Of a stretch of DNA of 64,000 bases, positions 56,377 to 64,000 are shown one piece after another. The number at the start of each line of letters is the position of its first letter. Within the stretch, counting starts at the first letter, position 1. This DNA comes from Planctomycetaceae bacterium (GTDB lineage Bacteria; Planctomycetota; Planctomycetia; Pirellulales; Lacipirellulaceae), in the NCBI GenBank assembly GCA_002702655.1, contig PABB01000005.1, positions 62,001-126,000 on the forward strand. Direction: 5' to 3'. The translations under genes and the position numbers were made by a program. Below the pieces are notes generated by a model. That model saw only the letters and a list, made by a program, of their open reading frames with translations. It made no database searches and was not told where the DNA came from.

Positions 56377-56910
56377 TCACCCACTCGCGCCACCCGCAGG
56401 CCCTGTCGCCTGAAAAGCTTCGTGGAACGTCACGGTCCCCTGGGGAACTCGCCCCACGAACGCCAACTCAAAAAACGCCTCCGCTGGCACGCCTGGGTAG
56501 CTCAACCCCGCAGGGTTCGTGAACCCGAATTGTCCGTAATACGCGGGATGCCCCACCAGACAACAGCCGCGAGCGCCGAACTGTCGCAGCCGCTCGAGCC
56601 CGGCAGTGACGAGCGCCTTGCCAATCCCGCTGCGCTGCCACTCCGGCACGACGGACACGGGGCCCAGCCCGTACCAACCCTCCGCGCCGTCGGACATCAC
56701 GACCGGCGAGAAGGCAATGTGCCCGACCACCCGCCCGTCGGCCTCGGCGACCAGCGACACGGCGAGCGCGCCGGCCGCGCGGAGCGCTTCGACGATGAAA
56801 TGCTCCGTCTGGCTGCTCATCTCCATCGTCGCAAACGCCGCGACGGTGACATCCGCAATCGCGGCGATGTCGGCGGGCGTTTCATCGCGGACTTCGAACT
56901 GCCGATTCAT
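56377..56910 (-). CDS. GNAT-family N-acetyltransferase inside the flagellar operon
   Basis: The protein is 177 residues starting MNRQFEVRDETPADIAAIADV. It has the GNAT loop VSVVPEWQRSGIGKALV and the YhbS-like later part GCCLVGHPAYYGQFGFTNPA. It begins 33 bp after the flgL stop, on the same strand, so cotranscription is likely. YhbS-type acetyltransferases have no fixed substrate. A role in flagellin or regulator modification is conceivable but unsupported. Confidence 0.85.
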   Translation of the reverse strand: MNRQFEVRDETPADIAAIADVTVAAFATMEMSSQTEHFIVEALRAAGALAVSLVAEADGRVVGHIAFSPVVMSDGAEGWYGLGPVSVVPEWQRSGIGKALVTAGLERLRQFGARGCCLVGHPAYYGQFGFTNPAGLSYPGVPAEAFFELAFVGRVPQGTVTFHEAFQATGPAGGASG

Positions 56911-56943
56911 TGCTCAGGCGCGCTCCTGTTGCGTCGCCCGATT

Positions 56944-59646
56944 CTACAGAAAATCCAACAGCGACAGCTGAAGAATGTTCGCCGAAGTTTGCAGCGAGGC
57001 CTGCAGCGACGTCTGCCGGGCGACGAGGTTGCTGATTGCTTCGACCAGGTCGACGTCGATTTCCTCTGACAGCGCCGATTGCAGCTGGACGTCCTCGTCT
57101 TCGAGGTTGCGCTGGCTGAGTTCCAACGCCTGCTGCCGGGCGCCGACTTCCGAGCGGGCGAACGTGACGCGGTTGATGTCCGTGTCGATCTGGCCGATGG
57201 CCCGCTCGATCGCCGTGATGTCGTTCGCTTCCAGCGCGTCGCGCAGCCGGGTGAGCGTGGTGAAGACGCTCGCCGTCTCCAAATAATGGCGGTCGGTCCC
57301 CGTGATCGTGCCGGCGGCTTCGGTGACGGTCGTTTCGCCCGCGGGGATCAGTCCCAGGTACTCAGCGGCCTGGCTGCCAAACGCCGCATTGATCGTCAAC
57401 GGGCGGCCGCTGGTGTCGACGATCTCCAGGCCGTTGCCCACGCCGGTCAGCCTCGCCTCGATCGCGATGCCGCCGGTGTTGTTGTTGGGATGGGTATTGA
57501 TCAGGTCGATCACGTCCTGGAGCGTCTCGGCCGACGACAGGTCGAACTCCAAGTCGACCGTGCCGCCCCCGCCGTCATCGGCCACGATCGTGAAGTCGTT
57601 GACCGGCGTGGTGGCCGGCGGCGCCTCCAGCAACGTGCTGCGGCGAGTGGGAACGCCGTCGCCGTAGTTGAGTTGGTTGAGCTTCGTCTCGCCCGTCAGC
57701 GTGCGCAATCCCAGCTGCGTGGCGGTCAGTCCGCCGTTCTCGCCAATCTGAAAATCGGCGCCGCTGAGCCGCGAGCGGACGTCGATCCCCCGGCCGTCGG
57801 CGTTGATCTCCGCCAGCAGCCCGGCTTCCGAGCCGTTGAGTTGGTTGAGCAGATCCTCGACCGTTGCGGCGAGCGAAAAGTCGAGCGTGTAAACCTGCTC
57901 GCCGTTGACGATCCGCAGGCCCGAGGACTTATCGAATGTGGCGCCCGAGCCGCCGCTGGTGGTCCCGGTCGCCGACAGCGAAACGACGCCGGTCCCGGCG
58001 GCCGAGGAGGTCGTCGTGTCCTGGGCGTCGAGCGCCGCGGTGAACGTGCCCTCGGCGTTGATCGCGTCGGCCACTTGATTGGCCGTCGACGCGCCCGCCT
58101 CGACGTACACGTACAGCGTGTTGGCGGCGCCGCCGCTGTTGCCGGTGTCGCCGGTCACGTTGGCAATGTCGGCCGCGTCGATCGTGGCGGCGGGGTTGTA
58201 GGATGCTTCGATCGTCGGATCGTGCGCCGCGGTGAACACGCCCGTGCCGTCGATGGCGGTGATCACCTGATCGACCGTCGTCGCCCCCGCGTCGTCCACG
58301 GTGACGGTCAGCCGCTTGTTGACCGAGTCGTACGACGCCAACGCGCCAGGCCCGATGCCCGTGGCGCCAGTGACGAACACCTTCACCCCATTTGCGGACG
58401 TGCCGGGCGTGGTGGCCGTGAGCAGCAGGTCGTTGCCGGCGCCGGTGAACCGCAGCGACGCCTGAGCGGCGCGGGCCGACGCGTCGAACTCGGCGTACTC
58501 CGCCCCGGCCGACAGCCCGGCCGACGCGGTCAGCAGCGAATCGTCGACGATCTGCACGTTGACGCCGTTGTAGTCGGCGCCGTTGGCCGCGGCGGTGACG
58601 ACCAGATCGTTGTTGCTGCCGCTGGAGACCAACCGCGTCGCCGCCTTGGCGCCCAGCAAATCGTCGAGCCGCGTTGTTTTGAGCAGGACCGGGTCGAGAT
58701 CGCCGCCAACCAGCGGACCGGTCAGCACGCCGGTTTCTTCCAGGATGCCCAACTCGCGGGCCGCCTTGCCGCTGGCCACTTCGCGCACTGTGAGATTGCC
58801 GCCACCGGACGTGTCGAGGTCCAACTGCAAACCGTCGCCGGTGACCGTGACGGTCACGGTCCGTCCCGCGGGCGGATTGGCTTCAATCAGCCGCGCCACG
58901 TCGCCCACGGTCGACGCGGCGCTGATGTCGACCACCACGGTGTTCGTGCCGTCGGATACTGACAGGGCCCCGTTGGGGCTGATCCCGCGGCCGCCGTTGA
59001 GTGCCGACAGCCGCGTGTTGGCCGACAGCTGCGGGTCGAGGTCCACGCCTCCCAGCACGTCGTGCGAGATGCCGCCAAACACGTCCTGTCCGGTTGCGTT
59101 GGAGGCGAACAGCACGTCGATGTCCGAGAAACTGCGGACCGCCTTGTCGTTGCCCGAGTACAGCACCTCGTCGCCGTCGAATTGATACGGCCGGACGTTC
59201 GTTTGATTGCCGGCAAACAGGTACCGGCCGCGGAAGGTGCGATTACCGACGCCGACGAGTTCTTCGATGGCGCGGTTCACTTCGGCAACGACCGCTTGCC
59301 GCTCTTCGTCGGTGCTGGCCGTGCCGGCGACTCCCAGGGCCGAGCCGCGAATGTTGCCCAGCAGCGTCGCCACGTCGTTGAGCGCCGTGTCAGTCGCCGA
59401 CAGATACGACTGGCCCGTTTGCACGTTCGAGGCGAGCTGCGTCTTGCGTTCGATGAGCCGTTGCAGCGTAATCGCCCGCAGCGCGGCGGGGGCGTCTTCG
59501 CTGGGCAGGGTGATCCGCCGGCCGGTACTCACCTGCTCCTGCAAGCGGAACAGGTCGAGTTGGTCGCCCTGCAGCTGCGACGTAAGCCGCTGCCGCGCCA
59601 ACAGGCTGCTGATGCGGGAATTCGGGATGGGAATGATGCCGGCCAT
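56944..59646 (-). CDS. flgL: Giant hook-associated protein FlgL
   Basis: The protein is 900 residues, against about 300-400 usually. The N-terminal flagellin-like coil is clear (MAGIIPIPNSRISSLLARQR, QVSTGRRITLPSEDAPAAL, GQSYLSATDTALNDVATLL), as is the C-terminal one (QQALELSQRNLEDEDVQLQ, then ISNLVARQTSLQASLQTSANILQLSLLDFL). Between them (about 160-800) is a beta-rich insert. It contains FlgIN-type segments (LNGGRGISPNGALSVSDGT, DVIDLINTHPNN) and two tandem parts around GAGNDLLLT, VDDAGATTVDQVITAIDGTG. FlgL joins the hook to the filament together with FlgK. Confidence 0.9.
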   Translation of the reverse strand: MAGIIPIPNSRISSLLARQRLTSQLQGDQLDLFRLQEQVSTGRRITLPSEDAPAALRAITLQRLIERKTQLASNVQTGQSYLSATDTALNDVATLLGNIRGSALGVAGTASTDEERQAVVAEVNRAIEELVGVGNRTFRGRYLFAGNQTNVRPYQFDGDEVLYSGNDKAVRSFSDIDVLFASNATGQDVFGGISHDVLGGVDLDPQLSANTRLSALNGGRGISPNGALSVSDGTNTVVVDISAASTVGDVARLIEANPPAGRTVTVTVTGDGLQLDLDTSGGGNLTVREVASGKAARELGILEETGVLTGPLVGGDLDPVLLKTTRLDDLLGAKAATRLVSSGSNNDLVVTAAANGADYNGVNVQIVDDSLLTASAGLSAGAEYAEFDASARAAQASLRFTGAGNDLLLTATTPGTSANGVKVFVTGATGIGPGALASYDSVNKRLTVTVDDAGATTVDQVITAIDGTGVFTAAHDPTIEASYNPAATIDAADIANVTGDTGNSGGAANTLYVYVEAGASTANQVADAINAEGTFTAALDAQDTTTSSAAGTGVVSLSATGTTSGGSGATFDKSSGLRIVNGEQVYTLDFSLAATVEDLLNQLNGSEAGLLAEINADGRGIDVRSRLSGADFQIGENGGLTATQLGLRTLTGETKLNQLNYGDGVPTRRSTLLEAPPATTPVNDFTIVADDGGGGTVDLEFDLSSAETLQDVIDLINTHPNNNTGGIAIEARLTGVGNGLEIVDTSGRPLTINAAFGSQAAEYLGLIPAGETTVTEAAGTITGTDRHYLETASVFTTLTRLRDALEANDITAIERAIGQIDTDINRVTFARSEVGARQQALELSQRNLEDEDVQLQSALSEEIDVDLVEAISNLVARQTSLQASLQTSANILQLSLLDFL

Positions 59647-59658
59647 GACGCGGGAATG

Positions 59659-59755
59659 CAGTTACCAGTGATCGGTTATCAGTGACCAGTGAAGCGATGT
59701 TTGCATGTTTCTGCGGCAGTCCGCCACCGGTCACTGGTCACCGGTAACAGGTCAC
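59659..59755. repeat. Inverted repeat, gttaccagtgatc family, between flgL and flgK
   Basis: Left arm gttaccagtgatcggttatc followed by agtgaccagtg; right arm caccggtcactggtcaccgg, then taacaggtcac. It fills the whole spacer between the flgK stop and the flgL start. Confidence 0.8.
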
Positions 59756-59761
59756 TTTCGA

Positions 59762-61459
59762 CTACAACGCCACCAGAATGTCCAGCAGGTCCGACAGCGT
59801 TTGGATATACCGGGCCGACGCTTGGTAGGTGCGTTGCAGCATGATCATGTCGATGGCTTCTTCGTCCAGGTTGACGCCGCTGACCTCCTGGGCGCTGCCT
59901 TCCAGAGTGCCCTCAAACACCCGTAGCCCGTCGGCCACGGCGGCGGCCACGGTGGCGCCTTGGGTCGTTTCGTTAATCAGCTGGTCGTACAGTCCGGTGA
60001 TTGTGTTGCCATTGAGGTTTTCGAGCGCCGTATCGTGCAACTGAACCAATTTGATGGCGTTTTCCGTGCCGACGCCGACGCCGTCGTCGGCCGCGGCGAA
60101 CTTCGAGCCGTCGGAGAGCAGGTTCTCGTTCACGCCCAACCCGCCGGCCGTTGAGCCGGTGAAGAACGTGTTGATCCCCAGCGCGGCCAGCACGCCGCTG
60201 GTGTCGCCGGAAAAGGCGATTTGGTTGTCGGCGCTGACCGATTCGATGTGCAACTGGTTGTCGCTGGTGATCGTCGCCGACACCCCATCGACCGCGTTGA
60301 TCTTGCCCGCCAGGGTGGACAGCGAGTCGTCGCCGTCGATGCCGTTCAGGTCGACGTGGATGGCGTGAGTTTCGGTCAGTCCGGTTTCGGTGTTGTAAAC
60401 CAGCAGGTCGAAGTCGCCGGTGGTCGGCGTGAAGGGCAGCCCCGCGGCGTCCAGCGCCTCGCCGGCGTCGTCCACGCTGTACGTGCCGAAAACCTCGTCG
60501 AAGCCCGAGATGCCCTGCCCTTGCGAGTAGACCTTGTTGAACTCAAACGCCAGCGACCCGGCGAACCCGTCCAGCGTGTTGAGAAACCCGCCCGTGATGG
60601 TATCGCGGGCTTCGTAATATCCGTGCAACTCGCCGCCGCCGACTTCTAGCGCGCTATTGTCGTCGGAAAAGCGCACCGTGGCGGTCAGCAGGCCGTCGTT
60701 GCTCGCGTAGTCGGTCTTGACCTCGCGTCGGGTGCCCTCGAACACCAGAAACTGCCCGGCCAGCTGAACGTTGGTGGCGCCTGCTTCGGTCTCATTGACT
60801 TTGATATCGGCGATCTCCGCGAGCCGCCGCAGCGCCGAGCCGCGCTGGCTGCGGAGGCCGCCCGCCTCGCTGGCGGCCGTGCTGCCCCCTTCGAGCGTGA
60901 CGATCTGCAGGTTCAGTTTGCGGATTTCCTCGGTCAGCGTATTGATTTCGCTGGAGAGGTTGCCGACCTGGTCGCTGAAGTCCGTGTAGACCGTCTGCAC
61001 CCGTCGCTGCAACGTGTTGATCGACGTGGTCAGCGTCTTGCCGCTCTGCACGACCAGGTTGCGCACGGCGATATCCTCGGGCTGCTTGAGGACCTCGTCG
61101 ATGCTGTTGAAAAAGTTTGTGAGTTGCGTGCTGATGTCGGTGTCGGACAGCTCGCCGAGAATCGATTCCAGGTCGCGATACACCTTTTCCTGGATGTCGG
61201 CGCTGGCCCGATCGCCGCCGGCGTCGCGCAGGCGGTCCAGTACGAACCGGTCGGCGCTTTGCACGATGCCGGCCACCTCGACGCCGAGTCCCAGCGTCAG
61301 GTTGCCCTTGCGCTGCACCGGCGCAGGGGTGTACAGCACGCGCTCGCGGACATAGCCCGGCGTATTGGCGTTGGCAATGTTATTGCCCACCACGTGCAAG
61401 CCAATCTGCATGGCCTGCAGGGTGTTCCCCGCCATTTGGATGGAGCCGAAGAGCGACAT
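59762..61459 (-). CDS. flgK: Flagellar hook-associated protein FlgK
   Basis: The protein is 565 residues, the usual size. The N-terminus has the rod/hook motif GLHVVGNNIANANTPGYVRE (about 20-40), and the C-terminus EVSGVNLDEEAIDMIMLQRTYQASARYIQTL. The middle (about 330-450) is a beta-rich domain with an FlgIN-like segment (LHIESVSADNQIAF). FlgK is the first hook-filament junction protein. It is followed on the same strand by flgL and preceded by flgN. Confidence 0.94.
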   Translation of the reverse strand: MSLFGSIQMAGNTLQAMQIGLHVVGNNIANANTPGYVRERVLYTPAPVQRKGNLTLGLGVEVAGIVQSADRFVLDRLRDAGGDRASADIQEKVYRDLESILGELSDTDISTQLTNFFNSIDEVLKQPEDIAVRNLVVQSGKTLTTSINTLQRRVQTVYTDFSDQVGNLSSEINTLTEEIRKLNLQIVTLEGGSTAASEAGGLRSQRGSALRRLAEIADIKVNETEAGATNVQLAGQFLVFEGTRREVKTDYASNDGLLTATVRFSDDNSALEVGGGELHGYYEARDTITGGFLNTLDGFAGSLAFEFNKVYSQGQGISGFDEVFGTYSVDDAGEALDAAGLPFTPTTGDFDLLVYNTETGLTETHAIHVDLNGIDGDDSLSTLAGKINAVDGVSATITSDNQLHIESVSADNQIAFSGDTSGVLAALGINTFFTGSTAGGLGVNENLLSDGSKFAAADDGVGVGTENAIKLVQLHDTALENLNGNTITGLYDQLINETTQGATVAAAVADGLRVFEGTLEGSAQEVSGVNLDEEAIDMIMLQRTYQASARYIQTLSDLLDILVAL

Positions 61460-61516
61460 GGGACGCTAGCGAGAGTTCACGCGAATGAGGAGTGGAGGAC
61501 CGGCGCCGAGTTGCGT

Positions 61517-61607
61517 AAGGTGGAAGGTGGAGGGCGGAAGGGGGAAGAACGTCAGTTGACCACGTCTGGCCAATTGCCTTCCCCCTTCCGCCTTCGACCC
61601 TCCTCCT
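61517..61607. repeat. Inverted repeat, ggaagggggaag family, between flgN and flgK
   Basis: Left arm ggtggagggcggaaggggga (from 61526) and right arm gccttcccccttccgccttc (61576-61595) face each other around about 30 bases. Confidence 0.8.
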
Positions 61608-61611
61608 TTGC

Positions 61612-62100
61612 TCAGACTGCCTGGTCCATCAGCGAGCCGCTGTTCGCGGGCATTTCGCCATTTCCATATGTCGGCCGTCCGCGGCCGCCAGTGGCGAAGA
61701 TTTCCAGCAGTTGCGACAAATGCAGCACGCTGCGCTGCACGGCGACCCACTGGGTCAGGCACTCGTGCCGCACCAATCGCGACCGCTGCTGGGCGTCGGC
61801 TAGCGGCTGGGCGAGTCGCTGACTGGTTGGCGCCGGCAGCGCGTCGTTCAACTGGGTGATTGTATTGCCCGGCAAACCTTCGTTGCCCGCTTGCGCCAGC
61901 AGGGCTGCCCGCTGTTCGTGACAACCCTGCAACTCGGCCGCCAGCGCATCCTCGCGCGGCGCCAGCGCCGCCAGCGACTGGTGGTCGCGGGCGGCGATCA
62001 GCGCGCGCTTCTCCGCCAGCAACGCCAGCAGTCCGCCCTGCGCCGCGGCGAGCCGTTCCAGCAGCCCGGCAATTTCCGTTTCCCAATGCGTGGTCGTCAC
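61612..62100 (-). CDS. flgN: FlgN-like flagellar export chaperone
   Basis: The protein is 162 residues, almost entirely helical (LLERLAAAQGGLLALLAEKRALIAARD, then AELQGCHEQRAALLAQAGN). The length, the helical content and the place directly before flgK and flgL match FlgN, the chaperone of those two proteins. Sequence alone is weakly diagnostic. No FlgM (anti-sigma-28) gene is found beside it, although it is often there. Confidence 0.7.
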   Translation of the reverse strand: MTTTHWETEIAGLLERLAAAQGGLLALLAEKRALIAARDHQSLAALAPREDALAAELQGCHEQRAALLAQAGNEGLPGNTITQLNDALPAPTSQRLAQPLADAQQRSRLVRHECLTQWVAVQRSVLHLSQLLEIFATGGRGRPTYGNGEMPANSGSLMDQAV

Positions 62101-62342
62101 GATGCGTACGGGGGGTGAGAGGAGACTTTGGGAAGAGTGATGAGCGATGAGCGATGAGCTATGAGCTATGAGCGGTCAGGGAGGCGAACCGCAATGTCCA
62201 GGCGTGCCACTGCCGGCTCGTCCAGCAGTGGGCGCCCTGTACCCGCTTCACACTGCTCGGCAAGCCAGCAGTGGCACACAGGCATCGATGTGTCCGTTTT
62301 CCAAGGTGGCGAGTGGTTCAACCTGTTTCCCCACGTGTTCAG
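62101..62342. other. 240-bp repeat spacer between flgJ and flgN
   Basis: No gene is seen. It holds tandem gatgagc/tatgagc heptamers (62137-62175) and a gtgccactgccggctcgtcc / gccagcagtggcacac inverted repeat (62204-62279). Confidence 0.7.
62204..62279. repeat. gtgccactgc/gcagtggcac inverted repeat
   Basis: gtgccactgccggc (62204-62217) is answered by gccagcagtggcacac (62264-62279); cagcagtgg (62223-62231) and cactgctcgg (62251-62260) pair inside. It is a nested inverted repeat upstream of flgN. Confidence 0.75.
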
Positions 62343-62732
62343 TTAGCGCCGGCGTAACGCGGCCAGGTCGCCTAGTCCTGTCCCCGCGTCGGCATCCTTG
62401 GCGTCGGCCGCTTCCAACAGGGCCGCTTGCTGCGGGAACTGTTGCCGGAACATGGGATCGGCGAACTTGTCGGCGCTGGCTTCGGTCATGTGCTCGGCCA
62501 GTTGGGCGTCGAGTTGGCCTTGCCAGACTTTTTCAGCCTGCCCGCCGTGGAAGTACGCCGGCTCGCCGACGGTGCTTCGCATGCTCTTGAGCATCTGCGT
62601 GAAGAACGTCTTGCCGACGAACTCGCGATACACGTCGCGCAACTCGCGGGCGCCCTCGACGCGCTCGGCCTCGCTCTGCAACCCCGGCCGCAGCGGCTTG
62701 ATCTGTCCGAGTTGTGAGGGGTTGATTTGCAT
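62343..62732 (-). CDS. flgJ: Flagellar rod-binding protein FlgJ (N-terminal domain only)
   Basis: The protein is 129 residues. It matches the rod-binding domain of FlgJ (ARELRDVYREFVGKTFFTQMLKSMRSTVG, then GGQAEKVWQGQLDAQLAEHM). The muramidase domain of enterobacterial FlgJ is absent, as in many phyla, so another enzyme must open the cell wall. It lies between flgI and flgN, 109 bp after the flgI stop. Confidence 0.88.
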   Translation of the reverse strand: MQINPSQLGQIKPLRPGLQSEAERVEGARELRDVYREFVGKTFFTQMLKSMRSTVGEPAYFHGGQAEKVWQGQLDAQLAEHMTEASADKFADPMFRQQFPQQAALLEAADAKDADAGTGLGDLAALRRR

Positions 62733-62734
62733 TG

Positions 62735-62841
62735 TGGTCAGTTGTCAGTTGCCCGTGGGAAGTCGTGAGTTGTGAGTCGTGAGTCGTGAGTTGTCGTTGG
62801 CAACCGCTACTAGCAACGGACAACTGACAACGAACCACTGA
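62735..62841. repeat. Inverted repeat between flgI and flgJ
   Basis: tggtcagttgtcagttg (62736-62752) is mirrored by caactgacaacgaaccactga (62821-62841). Inside are direct gtcgtgagt/tgtgagt units (62762-62796). It occupies the entire spacer. Confidence 0.8.
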
Positions 62842-63891
62842 CTACTCCATAATCAACACGCCGTGCAGTTTGCCGTTCTTTTCGATGCCCTTGATGATAT
62901 CGATCATCTCGGCGGCCGGGACTTCCAGGGCTTTCAGGGCGTTGACCAGCGATTGCAGTTTGGTGTCGTCAACTTCCTGGGTGGTCAGGCTTTCCCACTG
63001 CATGGCGCCGCCCGCTTCCACGACCACGTCGTTGTGCGAGACGACCACGTCGCCGATGGTCACGTCGCCGCTGATCACAATGCTGCCGGTGCGTTCGTTG
63101 ACGACGACCCGCGCCTCCGGCTCGGGGGCGTAAACCGTCTCGCCCATCAGATCGGCGATGAACTGCACCGGGTCCTCGATGTACTCGGCGGGCAGCTTGA
63201 TCACGATGTTGGCGGCGTTCTTGGCCTGCACCATGGAGGGATCCTCGCGCGAGTAGCGACTGCGGATCGCCTCGGCCACGTCGTTGGCCGTGGAGAAGTT
63301 GGCGTGATGTTTGTCGAGAATCAATGTGATTTCGTTCTGGGCGTTCACAAATGGCGTCTTCACGTCCTCTTCCATCTGGCAGCCCGCATGGACGCGCCCC
63401 ACCAGCGGCTGCTCGATGTTGTCCAGTTGAATGGCGCCTTCGCACAGGGCGTAGATCCGCGGATCCTGCGGACCGGCCTGCAGAGCGGCAAAGGCCAACC
63501 GCCCGCCGGCCAGGCTCTTGCCGTTCATGGCGCTGAGGTAACAGTCGAGTTTGTCGCCCCGCCGCGCGCCGGTGGCCGGCACGCGGGCGGTGACCATCAC
63601 CAGGCAGGTGTTCTTCCACTTCTCCAGGTCTTTGCCGGTCGTGCCCATCATCGTTTCGGGGATCGGGCTGCCCATCAGTTCCATCGCGCGGGCCAGCGCT
63701 CGCATGGTGGCCGGGTCGGCGGCTTCGCCGGTGCCATTGAGGCCCGTGACCAGGCCCAGCCCCCGCAGCACGTTTTCCTCCTGCCCCTTCACGCGGCAAA
63801 TATTGCGCAATTGCGTGCGGGCCGAAGCCAGCGGCGCGGCGGCGGCAACAAGCAGCAAGACGGCCAAGAGCGTGCGAGTGATCCGTGACAT
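62842..63891 (-). CDS. flgI: Flagellar P-ring protein FlgI
   Basis: The protein is 349 residues from the ATG at 63891 (MSRITRTLLAVLLLVAAAAPLASA, a Sec signal peptide). The mature part begins RTQLRNICRVKGQEENVLRGLGLVTGLNGTG, the FlgI signature, and ends with the ALEVPAAEMIDIIKGIEKNGKLHG stretch. It forms the P ring around the rod in the peptidoglycan layer, which implies a cell wall with periplasm. It is the first flagellar gene visible in the window. Confidence 0.95.
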   Translation of the reverse strand: MSRITRTLLAVLLLVAAAAPLASARTQLRNICRVKGQEENVLRGLGLVTGLNGTGEAADPATMRALARAMELMGSPIPETMMGTTGKDLEKWKNTCLVMVTARVPATGARRGDKLDCYLSAMNGKSLAGGRLAFAALQAGPQDPRIYALCEGAIQLDNIEQPLVGRVHAGCQMEEDVKTPFVNAQNEITLILDKHHANFSTANDVAEAIRSRYSREDPSMVQAKNAANIVIKLPAEYIEDPVQFIADLMGETVYAPEPEARVVVNERTGSIVISGDVTIGDVVVSHNDVVVEAGGAMQWESLTTQEVDDTKLQSLVNALKALEVPAAEMIDIIKGIEKNGKLHGVLIME

Positions 63892-64000
63892 AGAGAGTGT
63901 GTTTGATGTGAGATGGGGGAATGTTGATGTGTGGTGCGAGTCGGGGAGCAATCGCCGTGCCGAACCTTGGCGCCTGCGCTTGCAAGCCACCGACCGCCAG
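63892..64000. other. Upstream of flgI, no supported gene
   Basis: All three minus-strand frames stay open over these 109 bases, so the end of an upstream gene such as flgH cannot be excluded. None of the readings resembles the FlgH C-terminus. Confidence 0.3.

Noticed and set aside
62137-62175. gatgagc tandem heptamers as a replication-origin or binding-site array
   Set aside because: The same heptamers occur with complementary arms at 16059-16142, so they behave as one of the spacer repeat families.

Overview
The window is high-GC DNA that reads as a planctomycete, most likely of the Pirellulales type. This rests on the gene families (DUF1573, DUF1080/3-keto-disaccharide hydrolase, DUF1844, prepilin-like proteins with very long leaders, giant flagellar filament proteins), the futalosine-route menaquinone gene mqnD, and intergenic spacers full of short inverted-repeat families. 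No rRNA, tRNA, CRISPR array, transposase or prophage was recognised. The genus assignment is inference only.

Layout. (1) 1-19328, minus strand: the start of a secreted protein cut by the window edge, then a type II secretion/type IV pilus-like block. In transcription order this is an assembly ATPase (17619-19328), PilT (16144-17250), a second assembly ATPase (14309-16024), the GspF/PilC platform protein (12851-14179), four prepilin-like proteins (12249 down to 6973) and a 2154-residue PilX/GspK-like protein (354-6818). (2) 19562-28217: trpF, an ExeA-type AAA ATPase, a secreted alpha/beta-hydrolase-like protein that lacks its nucleophile serine, a MATE exporter, two GNAT acetyltransferases and a DUF1844 protein. 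(3) 28453-35047, minus strand: pyrG, yraN, rplS, trmD, rpsP, a YbaN/DUF454 membrane protein and ffh, a translation/secretion housekeeping block. (4) 35211-47264: a frameshifted small membrane-protein gene, an orphan AAA+ ATPase, purQ, purL with a 141-residue foreign-looking insert, tyrA, a DUF1573 protein, a DUF1080 protein, a class IV aminotransferase and mqnD. (5) 47484-63891, minus strand: flgI, flgJ, flgN, flgK, flgL, a GNAT gene, fliW, csrA, fliC, fliD and fliS. This is the late flagellar set with the FliW-CsrA switch directly upstream of flagellin.

The main surprises are four. Inverted repeats sit inside the 5' ends of all four prepilin-like genes, between the start codon and the prepilin cleavage site; in two of them the repeat also supplies the upstream stop codon and the downstream start codon. 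PurL carries an in-frame lower-GC domain that ends in a copy of a genomic repeat. Three filament-associated proteins (FliC 978, FliD 1046 and FlgL 900 residues) are expanded, with internal repeats. Nearly every spacer of the flagellar and pilus blocks holds inverted repeats from several families. I see no clearly new defence or mobile system.
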